Shown here in pieces: positions 9,425 to 18,035 of a stretch of DNA of 47,465 bases. The position numbers and the translations under genes are program-made. Position 1 is the stretch's first letter; each line of letters starts with the position of its first letter. Source of the stretch: DASSNR01 sp036278935 (GTDB taxonomy: Bacteria > Gemmatimonadota > Gemmatimonadetes > Gemmatimonadales > Gemmatimonadaceae). The notes under the pieces were generated by a model. It made no database searches. It saw only the letters and a list, made by a program, of their open reading frames with translations, and was not told the origin of the DNA. Where the stretch lies: the NCBI GenBank assembly GCA_036278935.1, contig DASUKA010000081.1:1-47465 (forward strand), written 5' to 3'.

Positions 9425-10681
9425 ATGACGACGCCCGCCATCTCCGCGCCCACGCCGGTAGTCACCGCGACAAGCCGCCTCAAGGTCTTCAACTCGATGC
9501 GGCTGGAGATCCTCATCAGTCTGGCCATGCTCGGCGCAACGGCGCTGGTGATCGCCGTGTTCACGGTCCTGCTCCTGGACCGTGTGGTAGCCAGCCGCTT
9601 CGGCGCCGTGGTACTCGCCCTCATGATCATCGCCGATGTGCTGATCTTCGTGGGGTTCGGCGCCTACAAGTTGCAAGGGCTCGTGCTGGACCCGCTCCAG
9701 GAGGTGGTCGATACCACGGAGGCCATCGCGGCGGGCGATCTCTCGCGCCGTGTGCCGTCGGGCACGAGCAGCGAATTCCGGCGGCTGGCCAGGAGCGTGA
9801 ATCACATGACGGCGAGCTTGCTCGAGGAGCAGGCGCGCCGTGCGCACCTGGAGAAGATGGCGAGTGTCGGGACGCTCGCGGCGGGCGTCGCGCATGAGAT
9901 CGGCAATCCGCTCGGCGCGATTACCGGCTATGCGCACCTCCTCCGCCACGGCCTCAACGGAGACGCCGAGGCGGCCGACGCGCTGAACGGTATCGAGCGC
10001 GAGAGCGCGCGTATTGACCGCATCGTGCGTGGTATGCTCGAGTACGCGCGTCCCCGGCGGCGGACAGCGGCGCTGGTGGATCTGAACGCGTCGGTGCGTC
10101 GCGCCATGGACACACTTACGGCTCAGCGCAAGCTGGATGGGCTGGAAGTGCACCTCGATTTGGCGAGCGGCCTGCCGCGGCTGGTGGGCGACGTCTACGA
10201 GATGGATCAGGTGATCGTCAATCTGCTGTTGAACGCTGCAGACGCCATGGGCCATGCAGGACAGATCGGCATCGTCACGGAGCGCATCCCGTTCCCGGCC
10301 ATGCCGCGTGACCCGGCCCGCCGGTCCACCGATCCATTCGGCATGGCCGTGCCGCGTGCGCCGAGCGCGCGCGTGCGCGCCTGGCTCAACACGGTGGGCG
10401 AGCCCGCCGAGGTGATCAAGGTCATTGTCTCGGATTCGGGACCGGGAGTTCCGGCGAGCGAGACCGAGCGCATCTTCGACCCGTTCTTCACCACCAAGCC
10501 GCCGGGGCAGGGGACGGGCCTCGGCCTCTCCATCGTGGCCCGCGTGGTGGAAGGGTTGGGCGGTACGGTATGGGTGCGTCCGGCGCGTGAAGGGGGGGCC
10601 GCGTTCATGATGATGTTCCCGGTTCCCGATGGGCCTCCGGTCATCCCGACGGGCTCGCGCTGGGCGGCGCCGCCGCAGTGA
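9425..10681 (+). CDS. HAMP-containing histidine kinase (NtrB-like)
   Basis: A 418-residue sensor kinase. Two close membrane helices at about residues 27-50 and 58-80 leave almost no periplasmic loop, so it probably senses an intramembrane or cytoplasmic cue. A HAMP linker follows (about 78-135). The H box GVAHEIGNPL has its His at about 157, the N box is VNLLLNAADAM near 265, and the G1 box DSGPGVP is near 337, with FDPFFTTKPPGQGTGLGLSI after it. A proline- and arginine-rich insertion of about 35 residues lies between N and G1 boxes. The stop overlaps the GTG start of the next response regulator, so these form a second two-component pair directly behind PilS/PilR. Confidence 0.88.
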   Translation: MTTPAISAPTPVVTATSRLKVFNSMRLEILISLAMLGATALVIAVFTVLLLDRVVASRFGAVVLALMIIADVLIFVGFGAYKLQGLVLDPLQEVVDTTEAIAAGDLSRRVPSGTSSEFRRLARSVNHMTASLLEEQARRAHLEKMASVGTLAAGVAHEIGNPLGAITGYAHLLRHGLNGDAEAADALNGIERESARIDRIVRGMLEYARPRRRTAALVDLNASVRRAMDTLTAQRKLDGLEVHLDLASGLPRLVGDVYEMDQVIVNLLLNAADAMGHAGQIGIVTERIPFPAMPRDPARRSTDPFGMAVPRAPSARVRAWLNTVGEPAEVIKVIVSDSGPGVPASETERIFDPFFTTKPPGQGTGLGLSIVARVVEGLGGTVWVRPAREGGAAFMMMFPVPDGPPVIPTGSRWAAPPQ

Positions 10682-12030
10682 GAATCCTCGTCGTCGACGA
10701 CGAGCCCGCGCTCCGGCACACGCTCTCCCGCATCCTGGCTGAGGACGCGCACGAGACGCTGACGGCGAGCGATGGCGAGGATGCGCTCTCCAAGCTCGCG
10801 ACCTGCGCCGTGGACCTGGTGCTGTGCGATCTTCGCATGCCCGGGGTTGGCGGACTCGAATTCATCGATCGCTACCATGCCGGGGGCGGAAGCGCGCTCA
10901 TCATCGCGATGAGCGCGTATGGCGATTCGGACACGGCGATCGCCGCCATGCAGCGCGGCGCCTACGATTACATCCAGAAGCCCTTCCGCGCTGATGAAGT
11001 CGCGCTCGTGGTGCGCAAGGCGCAGGAGCGGGAGAAGCTGCGTGCGGCCGTGCGTGCACTGGAGGATGAGCTGAGCACCGTCCGGGGCGACGCCGAGGTT
11101 GTCGGCCGCAGCGCATCGTTCCAGACGGCGCTCGACGTCGCGCGCAAGGTGGCGCGCTATCCGTCGACGGTGCTGGTGACCGGCGAGAGCGGCACCGGCA
11201 AGGAGGTGGTGGCGCGGTTCATCCACCGCCAGAGCCCACGGGCCGATGCGCCGTTCGTGGCGATCAACTGTGGCGCGATACCTGAATCGCTGCTCGAGAG
11301 CGAGCTGTTCGGTCACGTCAAAGGGGCCTTCACCAGCGCGAATGCCGACAAGCGCGGACTGTTCGAGGAAGCGCAGGGCGGCACCCTCTTCCTCGATGAG
11401 ATCGGCGAGCTGCCCGTGGCGGTGCAGGTCAAGCTGCTGCGCGCGCTGCAGGAAGGCGAAGTGCGGCGCGTAGGGGCCACCGATGCACGGCTGGTGGACG
11501 TACGCGTGATCGCGGCCACGAATCGCGATCTCGCAGCCGATGTCCACGCGGGCCGCTTCCGCGGCGATCTGTACTACCGGGTGAACGTGGTGAGCGTCCA
11601 CCTTCCCGCACTGCGCGACCGGCCGGAAGACATTCCGGAGCTGGCCCTGCACTTCCTCGCCCGGTACAACGAGCGGTTGGGCCTTGCCGTGCACAACATC
11701 GCTCCGGCCGCTATGCGATTGCTCGTCGAGTACGCGTGGCCGGGCAACGTGCGAGAGCTGGAGAATGTGATCGAGCGCTCGCTCGTCCTCGCCGGCGACG
11801 CCACGATCGGCACGGAGGAGTTGCCTGAGCACGTGCGATCCGCGCGCAGCCCCATCCTCCAGGCCGCCGATGGCGACCTCTCCGTCAAGCGGAAGACGGC
11901 GGAGCTCGAGCAATCGCTCATCCGCCGCGCACTCGAGCGCACGCGCGGCAACCGCACCCGCGCCGCGCGCCTGCTCGACCTCTCACACCGCGCCCTGCTC
12001 TACAAGATCCGGGAGTACGGGCTAGGGTAG
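10678..12030 (+). CDS. Sigma-54-dependent NtrC-family response regulator (second pair)
   Basis: A 450-residue activator starting at GTG 10678, overlapping the upstream kinase stop (GTGA). The receiver has Asp 51 (LCDLRMPG) as the phosphorylation site and a Lys in the YIQKPF motif. The AAA+ domain has Walker A GESGTGKE at about 169-176 and FLDEIGE as Walker B. The sigma-54 contact loop reads GAFTSA at about 216-221: the fifth position, normally Gly, is Ser. A Fis-type helix-turn-helix ends the protein (GNRTRAARLLDLSHRALLYKI). Its target is unknown; adjacency to the pilin genes makes pilus or surface genes the first candidates. Confidence 0.88.
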   Translation: MRILVVDDEPALRHTLSRILAEDAHETLTASDGEDALSKLATCAVDLVLCDLRMPGVGGLEFIDRYHAGGGSALIIAMSAYGDSDTAIAAMQRGAYDYIQKPFRADEVALVVRKAQEREKLRAAVRALEDELSTVRGDAEVVGRSASFQTALDVARKVARYPSTVLVTGESGTGKEVVARFIHRQSPRADAPFVAINCGAIPESLLESELFGHVKGAFTSANADKRGLFEEAQGGTLFLDEIGELPVAVQVKLLRALQEGEVRRVGATDARLVDVRVIAATNRDLAADVHAGRFRGDLYYRVNVVSVHLPALRDRPEDIPELALHFLARYNERLGLAVHNIAPAAMRLLVEYAWPGNVRELENVIERSLVLAGDATIGTEELPEHVRSARSPILQAADGDLSVKRKTAELEQSLIRRALERTRGNRTRAARLLDLSHRALLYKIREYGLG

Positions 12031-12301
12031 AGGGAAAGGAGAGAGGAAAGAGGCGGTGGTGAGTCTTGAGTTGTGAGCCAGGGGGCCGGGTGGAGGGAGT
12101 AGGGTGTGGGGTATAGGGAAACGGCCGCGGGAGAGGATCACTTCACCCGCCTACCCGACACCCGACTCCCTTACACCCTGCCGTTCCTCACCCACTGACC
12201 CACTGACTCTCGCCGTTCTCCTCTCGGCTTTCTTCTCTCTCGCCTCTCGCATTCCCTCGCAACAAGTATCGCCCTTGCAACTCTTTGCATAGCCGGCGCG
12301 G
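12031..12301. repeat. Palindromic purine/pyrimidine-rich intergenic element, copy A
   Basis: The 271 bases after the response regulator are not coding. The left half is purine-rich, the right half pyrimidine-rich, and they fold on each other. GGGAGTAGGGTGTGGGGTA at about 12095-12113 pairs nearly perfectly with the stretch ending in CTCCC at about 12150-12170. A second outer pairing joins AGGGAAAGGAGAGAGG near 12031 with the CCTCTC...CTTCTCTCTC run at 12215-12250. An inverted copy sits at 28045-28281: exact reverse-complement matches of 24 nt (12088-12111 with 28217-28240), 20 nt (12151-12170 with 28156-28175) and 13 nt (12195-12207 with 28105-28117) occur in mirrored order. Confidence 0.8.
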
Positions 12302-12344
12302 ATGCCCGCCGAGCTAACGCCTTGCGGCGAGCGCAGTTGGGCGG

Positions 12345-12360
12345 CGGCACGGCTCCCGCA
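12345..12360 (+). promoter_or_regulatory. Candidate sigma-54 (-24/-12) promoter before the pilin genes
   Basis: The sequence CGGCACGGCTCCCGCA has GG at 12346-12347 and GC at 12358-12359, separated by exactly ten bases. It matches the -24 box well (GGCACG) and the -12 box partly (CCGC instead of TTGC). Transcription would start near 12370, just before the GGAGG ribosome site at 12376-12380. The preceding genes encode two sigma-54 activators, which is the expected arrangement for PilR control of pilin genes. In GC-rich DNA such a match can arise by chance, so this is a candidate only. Confidence 0.4.
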
Positions 12361-12388
12361 ACAGGGCGGGCCACCGGAGGATATGCGA

Positions 12389-12844
12389 ATGACCCGTCCA
12401 ACGCGTGGATTCACTCTCATCGAGCTCCTGATCGTTATCGTGATCATGGGCATCGTGGGGACGATCGCGCTGCCAAAACTCTCGAGCAGTTCGACCAAAC
12501 TGTCCGCTCGCGCGGCGCAGCATGAAATCGCCGCCTACCTGGCCCGTGCCCGAGCCGCCGCCATCGCCAGTGGCCGGAATGCCGCGTTCGTACGAAGCGG
12601 CGATCAGATCGCCGTACTGGTGGACGATGGCAGCGGAGGCACCACGTCGCTGGGCGTCCGTGAGCTTGGCTCCGAGCACGGTGTGACCCTCTCCGCCAGT
12701 CAGGACACGATTCGCTTCGATCCGCGTGGAATCGCTGCTGGCCTGAGCGGCTCCGTGCCTATCATCGTCGAGAAGGGCGACGTCCGCGATACCGTATGCG
12801 TCGTCGGGCTCGGCAAAGTCTCAGTTCAGGGGTGTACACTATGA
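12389..12844 (+). CDS. Type IV prepilin-like minor pilin, GspH/FimT type
   Basis: A 151-residue pseudopilin. I choose ATG 12389 (MTRPTRGFTLIE) because GGAGG at 12376-12380 is eight bases upstream; ATG 12383 is only two bases from it. The prepilin peptidase site is clear: basic leader ending in Gly, then FTLIELLIVIVIMGIVGTIALP, with the conserved Glu at +5. The rest is a GspH/FimT-like domain with polar strands and two C-terminal Cys residues (DTVCVVGLGKVSVQGC) that may form a disulfide loop. Its stop overlaps the next ATG (ATGA), so it opens a tightly coupled pilus operon. It is likely a minor pilin that primes pilus assembly; the major pilin is not obviously in this window. Confidence 0.88.
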   Translation: MTRPTRGFTLIELLIVIVIMGIVGTIALPKLSSSSTKLSARAAQHEIAAYLARARAAAIASGRNAAFVRSGDQIAVLVDDGSGGTTSLGVRELGSEHGVTLSASQDTIRFDPRGIAAGLSGSVPIIVEKGDVRDTVCVVGLGKVSVQGCTL

Positions 12845-13254
12845 TCCCTCGATCGTCCGCGCGCCGTCACCGTGCTCCGCGCCAGCGGCGTGCCCGTGCG
12901 CGCACCGCGGGCTTCACGCTCGTGGAGCTCATGGTGGCGATCATGGTCATGACCGTCGGCATTCTCGGCCTCGCTAGCTCCGCCGCGCTCGTGACACGCA
13001 TGATGAGCGGCGGCTCCAGACAGACGATCGCCGCCAGCGTCGTACAGCGCCGGTTCGAGCAGCTGCGCAATCTCCAATGCTCGCTCCTCGCCAGCGGCGA
13101 TACCACTACGCGCGGCGTGCAGGAGACGTGGACCGTGACTCGCGAGGGAGCGAATCTCGCCCTCGTGGTCGACACGCTCCGCTTCCAGGGCATGACAGGG
13201 GAGCCCACCAGTGTGCAGGGCTATCAGAGCTACGTTCGATGCACCGCGTCATGA
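12841..13254 (+). CDS. Type IV minor pilin, PilV-like
   Basis: A 137-residue pseudopilin starting at ATG 12841, overlapping the previous stop. The leader is long and basic (about 24 residues, many Arg), then the cleavage site and hydrophobic helix read GFTLVELMVAIMVMTVGILGLASS, again with Glu at +5. The 'MVMTVGILGLA' type helix is typical of PilV. The C-terminal domain is short, with two Cys residues (LQCSLLASG and SYVRCTAS) positioned for a disulfide. It probably joins the tip complex with the adjacent FimT-, PilW- and PilX-like proteins. The PilV label is by helix pattern and gene order and could equally be a generic GspI-like pseudopilin. Confidence 0.82.
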   Translation: MIPRSSARRHRAPRQRRARARTAGFTLVELMVAIMVMTVGILGLASSAALVTRMMSGGSRQTIAASVVQRRFEQLRNLQCSLLASGDTTTRGVQETWTVTREGANLALVVDTLRFQGMTGEPTSVQGYQSYVRCTAS

Positions 13255-14159
13255 CCACCTCATCTTCACGCCGCGGCTTCACGCTGGCAGAGCTCCTCGT
13301 CGTCATGGTGGTGCTCGGCATCGTGCTTGCCGCACTCATGGGCGTCATCGTTCGCCAGCAGCGCTTCTATCGCGGCGCCACGGCCATGATCGAGACCCAG
13401 AACAACGTCCGCGATGCGGTCGACGTGTTGCAGAGCGAGCTCCGGGGAATCTCCCCTTCGCTGAAAGACATCTACAGCATGACCGACACCTCGATCGAAT
13501 TCCGCGAGCCCATCGCGTCGGCCGTGGTCTGCGACATTTCGCTGGATCGGAAGACGATCACCGTGCCGCCCGTCGATCTGGCCGCGAAGAACGGTCTTAC
13601 GTCGTGGGCGAGCGCGCCGGAGAGTGGGGACTCGCTGTTCGTCTATGACCCAGGGTCCTCCACGGCCACCTCCGACGACAGCTGGTACCAGTATGCCCTC
13701 ACCAGCGATCCGGTGACCGGTGGCACCTGCGCGGCCAGCACCAACTTCACCACGGTTGCAGAGGCGGGACAGGCGTGGACCGTGACACTCGACTCGGCCC
13801 TCACGACTACGATGATCCTGGGTTCCGCGATCCGCATCTTCCGCAAGGCGCATTACAGCTTGTACAAGGCCTCCGACGGCCAGTGGTATCTGGGCTACTT
13901 CGATTGCGGCGCGGGAAGCTCGGGGTGTGCGACGATACAGCCCATCAGCGGTCCATATCTGCCGCCCGCATCCGACGGGACGGGCGGCCTCACCTTCACG
14001 TACTACAACAGCGCCGGGAGCGTGACGACCGACCCGCTCAGCGTAGCGCGGATCGACATCGTCACGCGCTCGCAGAGCAGCTCGGACATCGGACATCTCA
14101 ATGGCACGCCCACGTCCCATACCGATTCGCTGCGCACGAGCATCGCGCTCCGCAATTAG
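13251..14159 (+). CDS. Type IV minor pilin, PilW-like
   Basis: A 302-residue protein from ATG 13251, overlapping the PilV-like stop (ATGA); an ATG at 13239 is possible. The leader ends SSRRG and is followed by FTLAELLVVMVVLGIVLAALMG, a class III prepilin signal with Glu at +5. After the helix comes a large C-terminal domain (about 260 residues) rich in Ser, Thr and Asp, as in PilW (GspJ-like) proteins, with several Cys. Size, position between the PilV-like and PilX-like genes, and the motif RQQRFYRGATAMIETQNN after the helix support PilW. Role: minor pilin in the priming or tip complex. No adhesin domain is recognisable. Confidence 0.82.
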   Translation: MTTSSSRRGFTLAELLVVMVVLGIVLAALMGVIVRQQRFYRGATAMIETQNNVRDAVDVLQSELRGISPSLKDIYSMTDTSIEFREPIASAVVCDISLDRKTITVPPVDLAAKNGLTSWASAPESGDSLFVYDPGSSTATSDDSWYQYALTSDPVTGGTCAASTNFTTVAEAGQAWTVTLDSALTTTMILGSAIRIFRKAHYSLYKASDGQWYLGYFDCGAGSSGCATIQPISGPYLPPASDGTGGLTFTYYNSAGSVTTDPLSVARIDIVTRSQSSSDIGHLNGTPTSHTDSLRTSIALRN

Positions 14160-14190
14160 GCATCACGCACTCCAGCACAGGAGAAACCTC

Positions 14191-15336
14191 ATGCCGCTCA
14201 CGCGACATCGCCGGGAAGGATTTGCCCTGGCCATCGCCATAGCCGCCATTATTGTCATCGGCGCGTTGATCGCGGGGGTGTTTTTCGCGTCCACGCAGCA
14301 GTACCGCATCGGCCGCAACACGCTGCTGCAGACGCGCGCGCTCGACGCCGCCGAGTACGGCGTAAACACCCTGTTCGACACCTCGCGGACGATCGACGCG
14401 TGGGACGCCGGCTGGAATACCACGACCAGCCGCGGCCTGCTCGCGACGCTGGCATTCGCGCCGGGCTCGAACGTCGTGGATACCGTGCAGGTGACGAAGC
14501 TGGACGATCAGCAGTTCTTCATCACGTCCGAGGGACGCGTCAACCTCGGGGCCAACGCGCAGGCCCGACGGCGCGTCGGGATGCTGGTGGCGCTCATGGT
14601 CCCGAAAGTCGAGGTGCGGGGCGCGCTCACCTCGCGCGGCAGCGTAAAGCTCGGGGGAAGCTCGCAGACCATTGGCTTCGACCTGCCCGTTGACGCGGAC
14701 TGCCCACCGCCAGATTCCTCGATGCCCGGCATCGCCGTCCCCGACACCACGCAGATCGACTACGCCGGTTGCCACGGGTGCGTCACGGGCGACCCGCCAG
14801 TGGCGGAGGATAGCGTGGCGGGCGACGATGACACGTACTTCCAGTTCGGCGATGTCGACTGGACGGAACTGGTGAGCATGGCGAATAAGCTGGCCAGCGG
14901 GAGCCTGGAACCCACGCCGAGCGCCAACGCGGATTCCACGTGCAAAACGAGAGACGTGAACAACTGGGGCGGCGATCCGGAAGACCCCACGTACCCGTCG
15001 TCGGCCTGCAATGACTACTACCCGATCATCTACGCGCCGGGAGACCTCCAGCTCCAGAATGGAGTCGGGCAGGGCATCCTCCTGGTCGAAGGCGATCTCA
15101 AAGTGACAGGGCAGTTTTCCTTCTACGGTCCCGTGATTGTCCGGGGCACGTTCAGTACCTCCGGGAACGGCAATCATTTCACCGGCGGACTCATGGCGGC
15201 CAACGTGGACCTTGAGGAAAGCTCGGACCTCGGAGACGCGGTCGTTCAGTACTCGAGCTGCGCCCTGGACCGTGCGGCAAACGGCGCGGCAACTGCATTC
15301 CCCGCGCGGCAACGCCCATGGGTCGCACTGTATTGA
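14191..15336 (+). CDS. PilX-like minor pilin/assembly protein with repeat-rich C-terminus
   Basis: A 381-residue protein. ATG 14191 is preceded by AGGAGA; the longer frame upstream overlaps pilW and is unlikely. The N-terminus (TRHRREGFALAIAIAAIIVIGALIAG) is prepilin-like, but the +5 residue is Ala rather than Glu, as in many PilX/GspK-type proteins. Residues about 130-170 (VALMVPKVEVRGALTSRGSVK) begin a beta-rich part, and the last 100 residues (GDLQLQNGVGQGILLVEGDLKVTG) resemble bactofilin-like or beta-helix repeats of alternating Gly, Val and Leu. Several Cys residues lie in the middle. It closes the minor-pilin set and is followed by a hairpin and pilM. PilX is the best label; the C-terminal repeats are unusual for Pseudomonas PilX. 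Confidence 0.72.
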   Translation: MPLTRHRREGFALAIAIAAIIVIGALIAGVFFASTQQYRIGRNTLLQTRALDAAEYGVNTLFDTSRTIDAWDAGWNTTTSRGLLATLAFAPGSNVVDTVQVTKLDDQQFFITSEGRVNLGANAQARRRVGMLVALMVPKVEVRGALTSRGSVKLGGSSQTIGFDLPVDADCPPPDSSMPGIAVPDTTQIDYAGCHGCVTGDPPVAEDSVAGDDDTYFQFGDVDWTELVSMANKLASGSLEPTPSANADSTCKTRDVNNWGGDPEDPTYPSSACNDYYPIIYAPGDLQLQNGVGQGILLVEGDLKVTGQFSFYGPVIVRGTFSTSGNGNHFTGGLMAANVDLEESSDLGDAVVQYSSCALDRAANGAATAFPARQRPWVALY

Positions 15337-15397
15337 CGACGCCGTTGAGACGGTTCGCGCAGTAATTGATGCACCACGCATTCGTGTGATGCTGCTC

Positions 15398-15432
15398 CAG
15401 CGCCGCAGCCCGTTATGGTGGCTGCGGCGCTG
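15398..15432. terminator. Perfect 13-bp hairpin between pilX-like gene and pilM (possible attenuator)
   Basis: CAGCGCCGCAGCC at 15398-15410 pairs without mismatch with GGCTGCGGCGCTG at 15420-15432, leaving a nine-base loop. No run of T follows, so it is not a classical intrinsic terminator. It lies in the 283-bp gap that splits the minor-pilin genes from pilMNOPQ and may act as a processing, stability or partial-termination structure. Confidence 0.5.
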
Positions 15433-15619
15433 CGGCATCTGTCCCACGCGCACCACGGCCGCTGCAGGCGAAATGCTGTTACCTCGCCTGCGGCCAGTCG
15501 TATCTGGGGTAGCCTGGACCGTCGGTCACGCGTCGTTGGGACGCGCGATGTCGTGCGGTCGGACGCGCGCCTCACCCGTTGCATCCTTGCTGTCCTACCC
15601 TTCCCGTATTGGCCACACC

Positions 15620-16666
15620 ATGATGCCCTTCGGTCGGAAAAAGACGACAGTCGGCCTCGATATCGGATCGGGGCTCATCAAGGTCGTGGTGATCGATCAC
15701 GGCCGCGGCGAGCCGGAGCTCACCCGCGTCGCCGTCGCTCCCCTGCTCTCTGACGCGATTGTCGAGGGGGAGATCATGGACCCCGGCATCGTGACCGACG
15801 CCATCCGCAGCGCCTTCACCTCGGTAGGGATCACGTCGCGCTCGGTGATCGTGACGGCCGTCGGCGGCCGTGACGTGATCATCAAGAAGATCCAGATCGA
15901 TCGCGTGAAGGAGCAGCAGGCGCGCGAGCTCATTCGCTGGGAGGCGGAGCAGCATGTGCCCTTCGACATGGAGTCAGTGGAGCTGGACTTCCAGATTCTC
16001 GATCCGGACGCCGACGGCGTCGAGATGAGCGTGCTGCTGGTCGCGGCCAAGCGCGACCTCATCGAGAGCAAGCTCCGACTGCTCACCGATGCCGACGCCA
16101 CGCCAGCCATGGTGGATGTGGATGCCTTCGCCCTGCACAACGCGTTCGAGGTGAATTACCCCGACGCGATGACGGGCACCGTGTGCCTGGTGAACATCGG
16201 ACACGAGGCCACCAACATCAACATTCTGGACGATGGCGTGCCCCTGCTCACGCGCGATATCGCCGTCGGCACGCGCCGCTTCCGCGAGGACCTGCAGCGG
16301 GAGCGCGGGCTGAGCGCGGAGGAGGCCGATGCACTGCTCTGCGGGTACGATCGGTCGCCGCACCTGGATGGCATCACGGAAACGCGCGGCGAAGAGATCG
16401 CCGTCGGCGTGGAACGGGCCGCGGCCTTTCTCGCATCGTCGTCGCGCTCCGGCAATAAGCTGCGTGCCGCGTACACGTGTGGCGGCGGCTCGCGCGTGCC
16501 GGGGCTCAACGAGGCGTTGGCGGCGCGGTTGCGGCTTCCCGTGGAGCATACGAACCCGTTGCAACGGCTGCGCGTACGTGACGGCGCCTTCAACTCGCTC
16601 GTCATCGACGAGATCGCACCGCTGCTCATGCTCCCCATCGGACTGGCGCTCCGCCAGGTCGCCTGA
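15620..16666 (+). CDS. pilM: Type IV pilus inner-membrane platform protein PilM
   Basis: A 348-residue actin-like cytoplasmic protein. The start is ATG 15620 (or 15623, two adjacent ATGs); the longer open frame upstream is non-coding. The N-terminal phosphate-binding motif reads TVGLDIGSGLIKVVVID (residues about 9-25), the second nucleotide-binding segment is VCLVNIGHEATNINIL (about 189-204), and an adenosine-type motif YTCGGGSRVPGLNEAL lies near 285. This matches PilM, which binds ATP and the N-terminal peptide of PilN beneath the inner membrane. Gene order pilM-pilN-pilO-pilP-pilQ is conserved, so the call is firm. It is preceded by a 283-bp gap and a strong hairpin, so it may have separate expression. 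Confidence 0.95.
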   Translation: MMPFGRKKTTVGLDIGSGLIKVVVIDHGRGEPELTRVAVAPLLSDAIVEGEIMDPGIVTDAIRSAFTSVGITSRSVIVTAVGGRDVIIKKIQIDRVKEQQARELIRWEAEQHVPFDMESVELDFQILDPDADGVEMSVLLVAAKRDLIESKLRLLTDADATPAMVDVDAFALHNAFEVNYPDAMTGTVCLVNIGHEATNINILDDGVPLLTRDIAVGTRRFREDLQRERGLSAEEADALLCGYDRSPHLDGITETRGEEIAVGVERAAAFLASSSRSGNKLRAAYTCGGGSRVPGLNEALAARLRLPVEHTNPLQRLRVRDGAFNSLVIDEIAPLLMLPIGLALRQVA

Positions 16667-16686
16667 CCCTTCCCCAAGGCCGCTCC

Positions 16687-17406
16687 ATGATCGAAATCAA
16701 TCTTCTGCCGGGTGCAGGGAAGAAGTCCCGGAGCCGAAGCGCGGGGATCGACCTCAAAGGCGCCATCGCGAGCGCGGTTGCACGCGTCAACGACCCCTAC
16801 CTCATTGCCGCCGTCGCCTCCGCCGTCATCGCCGCCGCTGTCGTGGGCGGCATGTTCTGGGTGCAGCGCGGGAGCGCGGCGACGCTCGACACCCAGCTGC
16901 AACAGGCGACGCAGGATTCCATTCGCTTCTCCACCGTCATTGCGGCCAAGCATAAGGCCGAGGCAGAGCGCGATTCCGTGCTTCGCCAGGTGCAGCTGAT
17001 CGAGTCGTTCGATGCCCGGCGCTTTGTCTGGCCGCACATCATGGAGGAAGTCAGCCAGGCACTGCCCGCATACACGTGGCTCACCTCCATCGAGCAGATC
17101 AATGCGCCGGCTCCGGCGGCGAGCAAACCGGCCACGAAAGGCAAGCAGGCTGCACCGGTGGATACGATCCCCGCCGTGCCGCCCGTGGAGTTCAGAATCG
17201 TCGGAAACACGGTAGACCTCCAGGCGCTCACGCGTTTCATGAGAGTGCTCGAGGCCTCCCCGTTCATTCAGAACGTCCAGCTGGCGGGAACGACGCTGGT
17301 TCTGCTCGACGGCAAGCAGGTGACCGAATTCCGCCTGACCGCGGCGTACCAGAAGCCTGATCCGGCGGTCATTCACACCGTGCCCATCTCCCTCGCGGTG
17401 AGGTAG
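16687..17406 (+). CDS. pilN: Type IV pilus assembly protein PilN
   Basis: A 239-residue bitopic protein. The first residues MIEINLLPG form the conserved cytoplasmic INLLP peptide that docks into PilM. A single membrane helix follows at about residues 38-60 (YLIAAVASAVIAAAVVGGMFW), then a periplasmic coiled-coil-like segment (about 65-115) and a ferredoxin-like domain toward the C-terminus. A Pro/Ala/Lys-rich insertion (about 140-160) interrupts the periplasmic part. It pairs with PilO in the alignment subcomplex linking PilM to the PilQ secretin through PilP. The gene lies 20 bases after pilM and two bases before pilO. Confidence 0.93.
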   Translation: MIEINLLPGAGKKSRSRSAGIDLKGAIASAVARVNDPYLIAAVASAVIAAAVVGGMFWVQRGSAATLDTQLQQATQDSIRFSTVIAAKHKAEAERDSVLRQVQLIESFDARRFVWPHIMEEVSQALPAYTWLTSIEQINAPAPAASKPATKGKQAAPVDTIPAVPPVEFRIVGNTVDLQALTRFMRVLEASPFIQNVQLAGTTLVLLDGKQVTEFRLTAAYQKPDPAVIHTVPISLAVR

Positions 17407-17408
17407 TC

Positions 17409-18035
17409 ATGCCACTCATGCCCAAGGGACAGCGCGAACAATCGCTCGTCCTGGTCTGCCTGCTCGCCGTGGCCGCGATCGGTGCCTACGGCTATCTGGT
17501 CTTCCGCCCCAAGGCCGCCACGTTGAGCGCGCAGCGGACACGGATCGCCACGCTCGACTCGCTGAACCGGCGGGCGAAGATCGAGATCGCTCACGGGAGC
17601 GTCGAGCAACTCCGGCAGCAGCTCGCGCAGTACCAGTCCAACCTGGAGCTCGTGCGGACCCTGGTTCCCACGGGCAACGAAGTGCCGGCGCTGCTGGAGC
17701 AGGTGTCGACCGCTGCGCGCCGAGCCGGGCTCGACCTCGCGAGCGTGCAGCCGCAACCGGTCCTGCAGAACGGCACCTACAGCACCTACAGCTATAACGT
17801 GGGCGTGCTCGGCGGCTACCACGCGCTGGGCACGCTACTGTCCAACGTCGGGTCCCTCACGCGTATCGTGCTGCCAACCCACGTGAAGCTGCAGCTGTCC
17901 ACCACGGCGAATACCGGCAAATCACGCAAGACGGCGGATGCCGCGGCCATCGAAGCCCACTTCGACCTCGAGACGTTTGTCGTGCGCAAGGGAGCGGCCT
18001 CTGACGACGCCCCGCGCGCGGCTGGCGGGGAGTAA
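17409..18035 (+). CDS. pilO: Type IV pilus assembly protein PilO
   Basis: A 208-residue bitopic inner-membrane protein. A short basic N-terminus (MPLMPKGQREQ) precedes one membrane helix (SLVLVCLLAVAAIGAYGYLVF, about residues 12-32). A coiled coil follows (about 36-85), then a ferredoxin-like periplasmic fold (about 90-190) with the characteristic VPALLEQVSTAARRAGLDLAS segment. PilO heterodimerises with PilN to align the pilus machine across the periplasm. It starts two bases after the pilN stop, and its own stop overlaps the pilP start (TAATG). Confidence 0.92.
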   Translation: MPLMPKGQREQSLVLVCLLAVAAIGAYGYLVFRPKAATLSAQRTRIATLDSLNRRAKIEIAHGSVEQLRQQLAQYQSNLELVRTLVPTGNEVPALLEQVSTAARRAGLDLASVQPQPVLQNGTYSTYSYNVGVLGGYHALGTLLSNVGSLTRIVLPTHVKLQLSTTANTGKSRKTADAAAIEAHFDLETFVVRKGAASDDAPRAAGGE

